64,000 bases of DNA from Halostella litorea (GTDB lineage: Archaea; Halobacteriota; Halobacteria; Halobacteriales; Natronoarchaeaceae). The position numbers and the translations under genes are program-made. Shown in pieces: positions 51,904-60,650 of the stretch; the stretch's first letter is position 1; each line of letters begins with the position of its first letter. Under the pieces are notes generated by a model. It made no database searches. It was not told the DNA's origin and saw only the letters and a program-made list of their open reading frames with translations. The DNA lies in assembly GCF_004785955.1 (NCBI RefSeq), contig NZ_ML214300.1, positions 885,789 to 949,788 on the forward strand, written 5' to 3'.

Positions 51904-54855
51904 TCAGTCGTCGCTCGGCGCCTTCACCGGCTCCTTGCGCTGGCCGCGCGGGCCGTCGAGGTCCACGTCGGGGAGGAGGTCCCGGAGGTAGCGCCCGGTG
52001 TGGGAGCCGTCGTTTCGCGCGACGGCCTCGGGCGTGCCGGTGGCGACGATCTCGCCGCCGTTCTCGCCGCCCTCGGGGCCGAGGTCGACGATGTTGTCGG
52101 CGTTTTTCACGAGGTCGAGCTCGTGTTCGACGACGACGACGGTGTTCCCGTTGTCGACGAGGCGCTGGAGCACCTCGATGAGCTTGCGCTCGTCGGCGGA
52201 GTGCAGGCCGGTCGTCGGCTCGTCCAGCAGGTACAGCGTGTCGCCGGTCTGCTTTTTCCCGAGTTCCTCGGCGAGCTTGATGCGCTGGGCCTCGCCGCCC
52301 GACAGCGTCGTCGAGGGCTGACCGAGCTTCATGTAGTCAAGCCCGACGTCCTTCAGCAACTGGAGCCGCCGGGAGAGGCGGGTGTCGGCCTCGAAGAAGT
52401 CGTAGGCCTCCTCGACGCTCATCTCCAGCACGTCGGCGATCGTCTTGCCCTTGTACGTGACGTCCAGCGTCTCGTCGTTGTAGCGCGCGCCGTCGCACTC
52501 CTCGCAGGGGACGTACACGTCCGAGAGGAAGTTCATCTCGATCTTGACGGTGCCCTGCCCGCCACACTCCTCGCAGCGGCCGCCTTTCACGTTGAACGAG
52601 AAGCGGCCCTTCTCGTAGCCCCGTTGCTTGGAGAGTTTCGTCTCGGCGAACAGTTCGCGGATGTAGTCGAACACGTCCGTGTACGTCGCGGGGTTCGACC
52701 GCGGCGTGCGCCCGATGGGGCTCTGGTCGATGAGCCGAACGGTCTCGATCTCGTCGACGCCGTCGATCCCGTCGTGGTCGCCGGGGTCGACCGAGTGGTT
52801 GTCGTTCATCTCGCGGGCCAGGCCCTTGTAGAGGATCTCGTGCATCAGCGTCGACTTGCCGGAGCCGGAGACGCCCGTGATGGCCGTGAAACAGCCCACC
52901 GGGATCTCGACGTCGAGGTCGGCGAGGTTGTGCTGGCGCGCGCCGCGGACGGTGAGCGCGCCGTCCGGTTCGCGGCGCTTCTCGGGGACGGGGATCTGCT
53001 TGCGCCCCGCGAGGTAGTCGCCGGTGATCGAGTCCTCGCAGTCGATCACCTCGTCGGTGGTGCCCTGCACGACGACCTCGCCGCCGCGCTTGCCGGGACC
53101 GGGGCCCATGTCGACGACGTTGTCGGCGCGGCGCATCGTCTCCTCGTCGTGCTCGACGACGATCAGCGTGTTGCCGAGGTCGCGCAGTTCCTCCAACGTG
53201 TTCAGCAGGCGGTCGTTGTCGCGCTGGTGGAGGCCGATGGAGGGCTCGTCGAGCACGTAGAGCACGCCGACGAGGCCGGAGCCGATCTGGGTGGCGAGGC
53301 GGATGCGCTGGCTCTCGCCGCCCGACAGCGTCGCCGCCTCGCGGTCCAGCGTCAGGTACTCCAGGCCGACCTCGGTCATGAACCCGAGGCGGGCGCGGAT
53401 CTCCTTCAGTATCTCCTCGGCGATCTTGCGGTCGCGGTCGGACAGGCCCGCCTCCATCTCCTCGAAGTGGTCGAGGGCGTCGCCGATGCTCATGCGGTTG
53501 ACCTCGGTGATCGACGAGTCGTCGACGAGGACGGCGCGGGAGGCCGGCTTGAGGCGCGTGCCGTCGCAGGCCGGGCACTCGGTGACGGTCATGTAGTCCT
53601 CGATGTGGTCCCGCGTGCTGTCGCTGTCCGTCTCGACGTGGCGGCGCTCCAGGTTGGGGATGACGCCCTCGAACGGCTTGGTCTTGCGGCGGACGCCGTT
53701 GCTCGTCTGGCGCTTGAACACCACGTCCTCCGTGGTGCCGTAGAGGAAGGCGTCCTGCACGTCGGGGGCAAGCTCCTCGAACGGCGTCTCGACGCTGACG
53801 CCGAAGTGCTCGGCGACCGCGTCGAGGCGGGTGCGGTAGTACGAGCGGTTGTAGCTCCAGGCCTCGAAGGCGTTCTTCAGCGGCTTCGAGGGGTCCTGGA
53901 GGACAAGATCCTCGGAGACCTCTTTCGTCTCGCCGATCCCCTCGCACTCCGGACACGCGCCGTGGGGGCTGTTGAACGAGAACGAGCGGGTCTCGATCTC
54001 CGGGAGGTCGATCCCGCAGTGGGTGCAGGCCAGATCCTCGGAGAACTCGACGACGAGGCGGTCGTCCGTCTCGCCCGCGAGGTCGCCGGTCGAGCGGGCC
54101 TTCGTCCCGCCGAGTTCGGCGTCCTCCGGCGGGTCCGGCAGGATGACCTTGAGGACGCCGTCGGCCTCCTCCAGGGCAGTCTCGACGCTGTCGGCGATCC
54201 GCGAGCGCGCGTCCGGCGCGACCGTCACGCGGTCGACGATCACGTCTATCGTGTGGTCGTAGTTCTCGTCCAGTTCGGGCCGGTCCATCGTGAGGTCGTA
54301 GCGCTCGCCGTCGACCTCGACGCGGCTGTACCCCTCGCTCACGAGTTCGTCGAACCGGTCCTCGAACGCGCCCTTCTGGTCGCGGACGACCGGCGCGGCG
54401 AGCTTTGCGCGCGTCCCCTCGGGGAGTTCGAGCAGGCGCGTCACCATCTGCTGGGCGGACTGCTCGCCGACCTCGCGGCCGCACTCGGGACAGTGGGGCG
54501 TCCCGACGCGGGCGTACAGCAGGCGGAGGTAGTCGTGGAGTTCGGTGACCGTCCCCACCGTCGACCGGGGGTTGTTCGCGGCGTTCTTCTGGTCGATGGA
54601 GATAGCCGGCGAGAGCCCCTCGACGGTCTCGACCTGCGGCTTGTCCATCTGCCCGAGGAAGTTGCGGGCGTACGCCGACAGCGACTCGATGTAGCGGCGC
54701 TGCCCCTCGGCGTACACCGTCTCGAACGCGAGTGAGGACTTGCCCGACCCCGACAGCCCCGTCACGACGTTGAACTGCTCGCGGGGGATCTCGATGTCGA
54801 GGTCTTTGAGGTTGTTCTCCTCGGCCCCTCGGACCTCGATGTAGTCCTTGCTCAT
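51904..54855 (-). CDS. uvrA: Excinuclease ABC subunit UvrA
   Basis: A 983-residue DNA-damage recognition ATPase. Two ABC modules: Walker A GLSGSGKSSLAF near residue 34 and GVSGSGKSTLMHE near 665. ABC signatures LSGGESQRIRLA and LSGGEAQRIKLA, Walker B YVLDEPSIGLHQRD and YLLDEPTTGLH. Zinc pairs CTHC/CPEC and the CEEC/CEEC modules are present. Haloarchaea use bacterial-type UvrABC excision repair; no uvrB or uvrC is in the window. The start ATG 54855 gives the standard SKDYIEVRGAEENNLKDLD N-terminus. Strongly conserved and complete. Confidence 0.97.
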   Translation of the reverse strand: MSKDYIEVRGAEENNLKDLDIEIPREQFNVVTGLSGSGKSSLAFETVYAEGQRRYIESLSAYARNFLGQMDKPQVETVEGLSPAISIDQKNAANNPRSTVGTVTELHDYLRLLYARVGTPHCPECGREVGEQSAQQMVTRLLELPEGTRAKLAAPVVRDQKGAFEDRFDELVSEGYSRVEVDGERYDLTMDRPELDENYDHTIDVIVDRVTVAPDARSRIADSVETALEEADGVLKVILPDPPEDAELGGTKARSTGDLAGETDDRLVVEFSEDLACTHCGIDLPEIETRSFSFNSPHGACPECEGIGETKEVSEDLVLQDPSKPLKNAFEAWSYNRSYYRTRLDAVAEHFGVSVETPFEELAPDVQDAFLYGTTEDVVFKRQTSNGVRRKTKPFEGVIPNLERRHVETDSDSTRDHIEDYMTVTECPACDGTRLKPASRAVLVDDSSITEVNRMSIGDALDHFEEMEAGLSDRDRKIAEEILKEIRARLGFMTEVGLEYLTLDREAATLSGGESQRIRLATQIGSGLVGVLYVLDEPSIGLHQRDNDRLLNTLEELRDLGNTLIVVEHDEETMRRADNVVDMGPGPGKRGGEVVVQGTTDEVIDCEDSITGDYLAGRKQIPVPEKRREPDGALTVRGARQHNLADLDVEIPVGCFTAITGVSGSGKSTLMHEILYKGLAREMNDNHSVDPGDHDGIDGVDEIETVRLIDQSPIGRTPRSNPATYTDVFDYIRELFAETKLSKQRGYEKGRFSFNVKGGRCEECGGQGTVKIEMNFLSDVYVPCEECDGARYNDETLDVTYKGKTIADVLEMSVEEAYDFFEADTRLSRRLQLLKDVGLDYMKLGQPSTTLSGGEAQRIKLAEELGKKQTGDTLYLLDEPTTGLHSADERKLIEVLQRLVDNGNTVVVVEHELDLVKNADNIVDLGPEGGENGGEIVATGTPEAVARNDGSHTGRYLRDLLPDVDLDGPRGQRKEPVKAPSDD

Positions 54856-55033
54856 CTACGCGTTGCCAGGGACCCGGGGCGTGAAACCCTGTCGGTTCCG
54901 GGGCCACGCTCCGGCGACGCCGACACGTCAGTCCCCGATCCGGTCCGGCCGAATCCCGATCCGGACCGACCGGTGTTTCGCGCCCGGAAACACGCCGGGG
55001 GCGTTTAAGCGTCGCCGCCGAGAGGGTCCGACC

Positions 55034-55609
55034 ATGCGCGACGCCTACGACATCAGCGGGGTCGAACTCACAGACGACCGCTACACCGTCGACCAGTCGC
55101 TGGTCCGGAACAAGTACAAGGCGACCGATTCGGCGGGGAACGTCGTCCTCCGGGGCAAGCAGAAGATGTTCAAGATGAAAGAGGAGTTCCCGTTCGTCGA
55201 CGCCGACGGGGACGAGGTATTCACCGTGAAGGCGGGCGGCATCATCGACGTCGCCGGCAACTACGTCCTCTCGGACGCTCGGACGGGGACGAACCTGGTG
55301 ATCCTCGACAACGACTACTCGATCTTCCGGGACGTCTGGACGATCCGCGACGCCGACACCGAGGAACCCCTGGCGACGATCTCCTCCCGCGGCGCGCTGA
55401 CGACGCTCGCCCGGAACCTCCTGCCGTTCGGCGAGATCATCCCCCACAGGTACGAGATAGCCGACGCGAACGGCGACCACGTCGGCACCATCGACGGGCA
55501 GTTCTCGCTGCGCGACCGCTACGAGATCGCTATCGACGACGCGAGCGACGTGCCGAAGGAGCCGATCGTGGCCGCCGCGATGGTGATCGACGCGATACAG
55601 GACCACTAG
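55034..55609 (+). CDS. LURP-one-related/scramblase-like protein
   Basis: A 191-residue protein of the LURP-one/Tubby-like fold: KYKATDSAGNVVLRGKQKMFKMKEEFPFVDADGDEVFTV, then repeated strand motifs with IIDVAGNYVLSDARTG and RDVWTIRDADTEEPLATI. The C-terminal AAAMVIDAIQDH is a hydrophobic helix typical of this family, where a lipid or membrane role is suspected in bacteria and plants. Function in archaea unknown. The ATG at 55034 is used since upstream in-frame codons lack coding conservation. It is divergent from uvrA across 178 bp. Confidence 0.78.
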   Translation: MRDAYDISGVELTDDRYTVDQSLVRNKYKATDSAGNVVLRGKQKMFKMKEEFPFVDADGDEVFTVKAGGIIDVAGNYVLSDARTGTNLVILDNDYSIFRDVWTIRDADTEEPLATISSRGALTTLARNLLPFGEIIPHRYEIADANGDHVGTIDGQFSLRDRYEIAIDDASDVPKEPIVAAAMVIDAIQDH

Positions 55610-55752
55610 GGCGGCGCGGCCGACGCCGGCCTCCGGTCGGGACGGACCTCGATAGGGGGCTCGGACGGGCCGACACGCCGCCGCGTTCCGCCGATTCCCG
55701 CCGGCCGGCAAGCCCCGTACGCTTTTGTCGGGTCCCTGTGTATCCGCCGAAC

Positions 55753-56202
55753 ATGGCAATCGACACGATTCTCCTCGCGGTCGGGGCGAAAGACGAGGAC
55801 CGCGCCGAGCGGCTGGCCGACGCGGTCGCGGAAGTGGCCGGGCCGACGGGCGCGACCGTCGTCCTCGCCCACGTGTTCACGGACGACGAGTACGACACGG
55901 TGCTCGACAGGCTCGACTTCGGGCCGACCGACGACACCTCGCCGGACGAGGTCGCGACCCGGCACGCGACGATCCGGGAGATCGCGTCGCTGCTGGACGA
56001 CGCCGGCGTCGACTACGAGACCCGCGGCGCCGTCGGCGAGCACGGCGAGACGATCGTGAACCTGGCGAAGGAGGTCGGGGCCGACCGCGTCGTCGTCGGC
56101 GGCCGCCGCCGCTCCCCGACCGGCAAGGCCGTGTTCGGGAGCGTCGCCCAGGAAGTGATGCTGTCCTGCCCCTGCCCCGTGACGTTCGTCCGGGACGAGT
56201 GA
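55753..56202 (+). CDS. Universal stress protein (UspA family)
   Basis: A 149-residue UspA fold: TILLAVGAKDEDRAERLADAV at the start and an ATP-binding-type end, VVVGGRRRSPTGKAVFGSVAQEVMLSCPCPVTFV, with the GxxGxxxxGS-like loop. The first-strand Asp common in ATP-binding Usp proteins is Ala. Its role is general stress response or nucleotide binding. Complete, normal length. Confidence 0.88.
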   Translation: MAIDTILLAVGAKDEDRAERLADAVAEVAGPTGATVVLAHVFTDDEYDTVLDRLDFGPTDDTSPDEVATRHATIREIASLLDDAGVDYETRGAVGEHGETIVNLAKEVGADRVVVGGRRRSPTGKAVFGSVAQEVMLSCPCPVTFVRDE

Positions 56203-56271
56203 CGCGGCCCGTCCCGGTGGTTCGGCCGTCGCCGGGTCCGCAGTGCTAACCGCGACGGATGGGCCGACCGC

Positions 56272-56670
56272 CTACCGGTCGGCCCGCTCCTTCCACTCGG
56301 CCTCCTGCCGGCGTTCTCGGACGTGGCGGACGCCGCCGGCGAGCCGCTCGCGGGCACGTTCCTCGAAGTCCTCGTAGGGCGCGAGGAACGCCCCCTCGTA
56401 CTCCTCCAGCAGGTCGTACGTCCAGCGGTCCTCGAACACGCCCCGCGGGAGGTGCTCGTCGCGGACCTCGTCGGCCAGGTCGTCGTACCCGCAGTCCCGG
56501 AGCGCCGCCTCGGCGTCGTCCAAGTGGTCGAGCGCGTGGCCGGTCGCGTGGTGGAACTCGACGAAACGGCCCCTGGCGCGCTGGAGCCACTCCAGGGCGA
56601 GTTCGACCTCGTGGGCGGCCGCCGCCTCCGCCTCGCTGACATCGTCGGTGGTGGGGACGTCGTCTCCCAT
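56272..56670 (-). CDS. Uncharacterised helical acidic protein
   Basis: A 132-residue protein not recognised as a known family. It is almost entirely helical with many Glu, Asp and Arg: VELALEWLQRARGRFVEFHHATGHALDHLDDAEAALRDCG. A heptad-like pattern in the first half may form a coiled coil. No signal, membrane segment or metal motif is clear, though an HHATGH cluster is present. It lies between the UspA gene and the AIM24-like gene, convergent with UspA. Confidence 0.6.
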   Translation of the reverse strand: MGDDVPTTDDVSEAEAAAAHEVELALEWLQRARGRFVEFHHATGHALDHLDDAEAALRDCGYDDLADEVRDEHLPRGVFEDRWTYDLLEEYEGAFLAPYEDFEERARERLAGGVRHVRERRQEAEWKERADR

Positions 56671-56759
56671 ACCGTGCGTAACGGTACCACGCCCGTTAGC
56701 TGTCGGGGGCGCTGCCGCCCCGTCCGGACGTTTAAGTCCGTTGACGCGGACGTTCGCGT

Positions 56760-57476
56760 ATGGACCACGAGGTTCGACACCGGCCCTCCTTTGCCCTCCT
56801 CGACGTGTCGCTTGAGCGGGGCGAGTCGATCACCGCGGAGGCGGGCGCGATGGTGTCACACTCCGACGGGATCGACATCACGACCGACAGGGGGGACAGC
56901 GGCGGCTTCCTGCAGTCGGTCAAGCGTTCGATGTTCGGCGGCGAGTCGTTCTTCCGGAACACGTTCGAGGCGACCGAGCGGGGACACGTCACGCTCGCCC
57001 CGCCGCTGCCCGGCGACGTCGTCCACCGGGAACTGACCTCGGAGACGCTGTACGTGCAGTCGGGGTCGTACCTCGCCGCCGACAGGGGGATGGAGTTGGA
57101 CACGAAGTTCGGCGGGGCCCGGACGTTCTTCGGCGGCGAGGGGCTGTTCCTCCTCGAACTGACGGGCACGGGCGACGCGTTCCTGTCGAGTTACGGCGCG
57201 GTCGAGCCCGTCTCGCTCGACGTCGGCGAGACGTACGTCGTCGACACCGGCCACATCGTCGCGTTCGAGGACGGCCTCTCGTTCGACGTGCGGAAGGTCG
57301 GCGGGCTGAAGTCGACGCTGTTCAGCGGTGAAGGGTTCGTCTGCGAGTTCGAGGGGCCGGGGACGGTGTGGCTCCAGTCCCGCAGCCAGGACGCCTTCCT
57401 CTCGTGGCTCGTCCCGCAGCTCCCGTCCGGCGGCGGCGACGGCGACGACGACGGCGTCCAGTTCTCGTTCGGGTAG
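56760..57476 (+). CDS. AIM24/TIGR00266-family protein
   Basis: A 238-residue beta-sandwich protein of the AIM24 family. N-terminal FALLDVSLERGESITAEAGAMVSHSDGIDI and repeated GLFLLELTGTGDAFLSSYGAVEPV motif are typical. The family's role is unclear; mitochondrial and bacterial members affect membrane organisation. No signal peptide. C-terminal tail Gly/Asp-rich. TATA-like TTTAAGT lies just 28 bp upstream at 56730-56736, leaderless spacing. A ROK kinase gene follows after 55 bp. Confidence 0.83.
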   Translation: MDHEVRHRPSFALLDVSLERGESITAEAGAMVSHSDGIDITTDRGDSGGFLQSVKRSMFGGESFFRNTFEATERGHVTLAPPLPGDVVHRELTSETLYVQSGSYLAADRGMELDTKFGGARTFFGGEGLFLLELTGTGDAFLSSYGAVEPVSLDVGETYVVDTGHIVAFEDGLSFDVRKVGGLKSTLFSGEGFVCEFEGPGTVWLQSRSQDAFLSWLVPQLPSGGGDGDDDGVQFSFG

Positions 57477-57495
57477 CCCGCCGACCGCGAACGGG

Positions 57496-57504
57496 CTAAT
57501 TAAG
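57496..57504 (+). promoter_or_regulatory. TATA box of ROK kinase gene
   Basis: CTAATTAAG, 28-36 bp before ATG 57532, separating the ROK gene from the AIM24-like gene transcriptionally. Confidence 0.6.
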
Positions 57505-57531
57505 TGGCGGCGCGTTCCCCTCTCAACCAGA

Positions 57532-58506
57532 ATGGGTAACTACGCGGGCGTCGACCTCGGCGCGACGAACGTCCGGGCGGTCGTCGCCGACGACGAGGGA
57601 CGGATCCTCGGCGCGCACCGGCAGAACACCCCGCAGGGGCCGACGGGGATCGCGGTCACCGAGGCCGTCCTCTCGGCGCTACGGACGGCCTGCGAGGAGG
57701 CCGACGTCGACCCGGAGAGCATCCGTGCGGCGGGGATCGGCTCCATCGGGCCGCTCGACCTGGCCGAGGGGACGGTCGAGAACCCGGCGAACCTCCCGGA
57801 CACGATCGACACGATCCCGCTGACCGGGCCGGTCGCACAGTTGATAGACGACGAGGAGGTGTACCTCCACAACGACACCATCGCCGGCGTCATCGGCGAG
57901 CGGTTCCACAGCGACCGCAACCCCGACGACATGGTGTATCTCACCATCTCCAGCGGCATCGGCGCGGGCGTCACCGTCGACGGGAACGTCCTCTCGGGGT
58001 GGGACGGCAACGCCGGCGAGGTCGGCCACATGGTCGTCGACCCACAGGGCCACCTCACCTGCGGCTGCGGCAAGGACGGCCACTGGGAGGCGTACTGCTC
58101 GGGCAACAACATCCCCCGGTACGCGCGGCTCCTCCACGAGGAGGACCCCGTCGACACGGCGCTGCCGGTCGACGACCCCGACTTCTCGGCCGCGGACGTG
58201 TTCGCCCACGCCGGCGAGGACACGTTCGCCGACCACGTCATCGACCAGGTCGCCCACTGGAACGCGATGGGCGTCGCCAACATCATCCACGCGTACGCCC
58301 CCCTCGTCATCTACGTGGGCGGGGCCGTCGCGCTCAACAACGAGGAACTCGTCCTCGACCCCATCCGCGAGCGCCTCGACGACATGGTGTTTACCAACCT
58401 CCCGGAAGTGTCGCTGACGACCCTCGGCGACGACGTGGTGGTCCAGGGGGCGCTCGCGAGCGCGATGACCCGGGGGACGGGCGATCGGTCGCGAATGCGG
58501 AATTAA
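57532..58506 (+). CDS. ROK-family sugar kinase (glucokinase-like)
   Basis: A 324-residue ATP-dependent kinase, probably phosphorylating glucose or a related sugar. ATP-binding start GVDLGATNVRAVVAD; sugar/catalytic segment SSGIGAGVTVDGNVLSGWDGNAGEVGHM. The ROK zinc motif is CGCGKDGHWEAYC: the usual third Cys (GCxE) is His184-like, so the zinc site is modified. The EVGH dyad and C-terminal YVGGAVAL loop are complete. It is preceded by its own TATA box and has no adjacent transport gene. Confidence 0.86.
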   Translation: MGNYAGVDLGATNVRAVVADDEGRILGAHRQNTPQGPTGIAVTEAVLSALRTACEEADVDPESIRAAGIGSIGPLDLAEGTVENPANLPDTIDTIPLTGPVAQLIDDEEVYLHNDTIAGVIGERFHSDRNPDDMVYLTISSGIGAGVTVDGNVLSGWDGNAGEVGHMVVDPQGHLTCGCGKDGHWEAYCSGNNIPRYARLLHEEDPVDTALPVDDPDFSAADVFAHAGEDTFADHVIDQVAHWNAMGVANIIHAYAPLVIYVGGAVALNNEELVLDPIRERLDDMVFTNLPEVSLTTLGDDVVVQGALASAMTRGTGDRSRMRN

Positions 58507-58589
58507 GCGCTCGCGGCTAGCGCTCGGACGGGGAAGCTATACGACCCGACGGGCGCGCCGCCGGTCGAAAACGATCCACCGCCGGACAG

Positions 58590-58598
58590 TTTTATTAC
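58590..58598 (+). promoter_or_regulatory. TATA box of LVIVD-repeat gene
   Basis: TTTTATTAC, 22-30 bp before ATG 58620. It argues against the in-frame GTG at 58605, which would lie too close to the TATA element. Confidence 0.65.
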
Positions 58599-58619
58599 AG
58601 GTCGGTGCTACGTGGGGGT

Positions 58620-60134
58620 ATGGAGTCCCCCCGAAACCGACGCCTCCTCCGGAGAAGCGTGCTGAAAGCGACCGGTGCCGCGGGTATCGCGGCGGCCGTG
58701 CCCGCGGCGACCGCCGCCGACACGAGCCAGGAGGACGGCTACGAACCGATCGGACGGTACGACATCCCGAACGCGAAGGAACTGGTGATGGGCGAGGACG
58801 GGACGACCGCCTACGTCGCGCTCACCGACGGGTTCGCGACCTTCGACCTCTCGGACCCGGCGTCACCGGAACTGCTCACCGAGCAGCGCGGGCTACAGCC
58901 CGAGGGCGAAAGCGGCCCGCTCCAGCAGATATACGACGTGAAACAGGACGGCGACTCGATGATCGTCGTCGGCCCGGCGAACAGCGGCAACGTCTCCGGC
59001 TTCTTCACCGTCGACGTCAGCTCCCCCGCCGACGCCACCGTCGAGTCGTTCTACCGGACGGAGTTCCCCATTCACAACTCCTATCTCGACGGGTCGCACG
59101 CCTACCTGACGGGCAACGACGGCGAGGGGAACCCGATGGTTGTCGTCGACATCGAGTCCCAGGAGGAGGTCGGCCGCTGGTCGCAACTGGAGTACGACGA
59201 GGGGTACGCCGAGGTGCCCGTGGGCCGGCGCTCGCTCCACGACATCTACGTCCAGGACGACCGCGCGTACCTCGCGTACTGGGACACGGGGACGTGGGTG
59301 CTCGACGTGAGCGACCCGACGAGCCCCGAATACGTCACTCACTTCAGCGACTACGAGCTGTCGGAGCTCCAGGGGTCGGGGTCCCAGCTCGCCGGCTACG
59401 AGCCGGAGGGCAACGACCACTACGTCCAGCCCAACGCCGACGGCACCGTCGTCGCCGTCGGCGGGGAGTCGTGGGACATCAACGGCAACGGTTCGGGCGG
59501 CCCCAGCGGCATCGACTTCTGGGACATCTCCGACCCCGACTCGCCCGAGCGGCTGGCGACGATCGAGCCCGAGGAGTCCGACAGCAACGCCTACCAGGGC
59601 GGGACGTGGACGACCTCCCACAACTTCGACTGGGTCGGCGACCGGCTGTACACGTCGTGGTACAACGGCGGCGTCAAGCTGTTCGACGTGAGCGATCCGG
59701 CAAGCCCCGAGCAACTGGCGTGGTGGCGCCAGCCCGACGAGACGAGCTTCTGGACGGCCCAGGCGGCCGTCGAGGGCGAGTTCTTCGCGGCGACCAGCCT
59801 CGGCACGGGGCTGGAGAACACCGACGCCGCGGCGGTGTTTACGTTCCCCGACGAGGCCGGCGAGCAGGCGAACGCGCCGTCGCTCGTCGAGGACGGCTCC
59901 GGGTCCGAGCCGACGACCACCACGACTTCGATGGACGGGACGACGACCACGACGGGCATGGACGGGTCGACCACGACCGCTGACGGCGGGACCACGGCGG
60001 ACGACGGGAACAGCGGGAGCGGCGGCAGCGACGACACGGAGGAGGACAGCGACGGCGGTGGGATGCCCGGCTTCGGCGTCGGCGCGGCGCTGGCCGGCCT
60101 CGGCCTCGGCCTGCGTCGCCTCCGCCGGGACTGA
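58620..60134 (+). CDS. Tat-exported LVIVD-repeat protein with PGF-CTERM anchor
   Basis: A 504-residue surface protein. N-terminal RRSVLKATGAAGIAAAVPAATA is a Tat-like signal. The body has LVIVD-type propeller blades (TFDLSDPASPELL, VLDVSDPTSPEYV, LFDVSDPASPEQL). A Thr/Ser/Gly/Asp stalk (residues about 430-475) precedes GMPGFGVGAALAGLGLGLRRLRRD: PGF motif, helix and basic tail, the signal for archaeosortase A processing and lipid attachment in haloarchaea. It is thus probably displayed on the S-layer-side surface. Ligand unknown. GTG 58605 is the less likely alternative start. Confidence 0.85.
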   Translation: MESPRNRRLLRRSVLKATGAAGIAAAVPAATAADTSQEDGYEPIGRYDIPNAKELVMGEDGTTAYVALTDGFATFDLSDPASPELLTEQRGLQPEGESGPLQQIYDVKQDGDSMIVVGPANSGNVSGFFTVDVSSPADATVESFYRTEFPIHNSYLDGSHAYLTGNDGEGNPMVVVDIESQEEVGRWSQLEYDEGYAEVPVGRRSLHDIYVQDDRAYLAYWDTGTWVLDVSDPTSPEYVTHFSDYELSELQGSGSQLAGYEPEGNDHYVQPNADGTVVAVGGESWDINGNGSGGPSGIDFWDISDPDSPERLATIEPEESDSNAYQGGTWTTSHNFDWVGDRLYTSWYNGGVKLFDVSDPASPEQLAWWRQPDETSFWTAQAAVEGEFFAATSLGTGLENTDAAAVFTFPDEAGEQANAPSLVEDGSGSEPTTTTTSMDGTTTTTGMDGSTTTADGGTTADDGNSGSGGSDDTEEDSDGGGMPGFGVGAALAGLGLGLRRLRRD

Positions 60135-60245
60135 GCCCGGCGACCCGCAGACCGGCCGCGTCATCCGCTGAACGTCACGATCGTTCCTGCGAACCGGCCG
60201 CGGAGATCCAAACCTTCCCGTACCTGGAGCGCGTACCGGCGAGCG

Positions 60246-60623
60246 ATGACCATCGGCTCACCTGAAGACCCCGACTCCGAGGAACCCCTCGCGGAGCGGA
60301 TCGAGACGTGGCTCGTCCAGCAGATGCCGATCATCAAGATGCACGGCGGGACGAGTTCCGTCCGGAAGGCCGACCCGGAGACGGGCGAGGTCGTCGTCGA
60401 ACTCGGCGGCGGCTGTGCGGGCTGTTCCGTCAGCGAGGTCACCTCGGGCAACATCGAGGCGGACCTGCTCAAGTGGCCCGAGGTCGAGGAGGTGACGGTG
60501 CGGGTCCCCGAGTCCGGCGAGAGCTTCGGCGTCGACCAGGCCGAGAGCGTCATGGGGATCGACCGCACCGAAGGGGGACGGGGCGACTGGGGGTCGTCGA
60601 ACCCCGGCAAGGACCACCTGTAG
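60246..60623 (+). CDS. NifU C-terminal-like Fe-S scaffold protein
   Basis: A 125-residue protein with a NifU-type domain: GEVVVELGGGCAGCSVSEVTSGNIEADLLKWPEVEEVTV. Cys57 and Cys60 form the CxxC used for transient Fe-S cluster binding. The N-terminus is acidic, and the C-terminus is a Gly/Arg/Asp tail. A role in cluster assembly is likely; no suf genes are adjacent. The gene is convergent with the RNase gene at 60651 with a 27-bp spacer. Confidence 0.86.
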   Translation: MTIGSPEDPDSEEPLAERIETWLVQQMPIIKMHGGTSSVRKADPETGEVVVELGGGCAGCSVSEVTSGNIEADLLKWPEVEEVTVRVPESGESFGVDQAESVMGIDRTEGGRGDWGSSNPGKDHL

Positions 60624-60650
60624 GGCCGGACGGCGGCCACACCCCCGCCG

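Noticed and set aside
52337-55759. 1140-codon minus-strand open frame overlapping uvrA in another frame
   Set aside because: Shifted frame of uvrA; Arg-rich non-protein-like translation.
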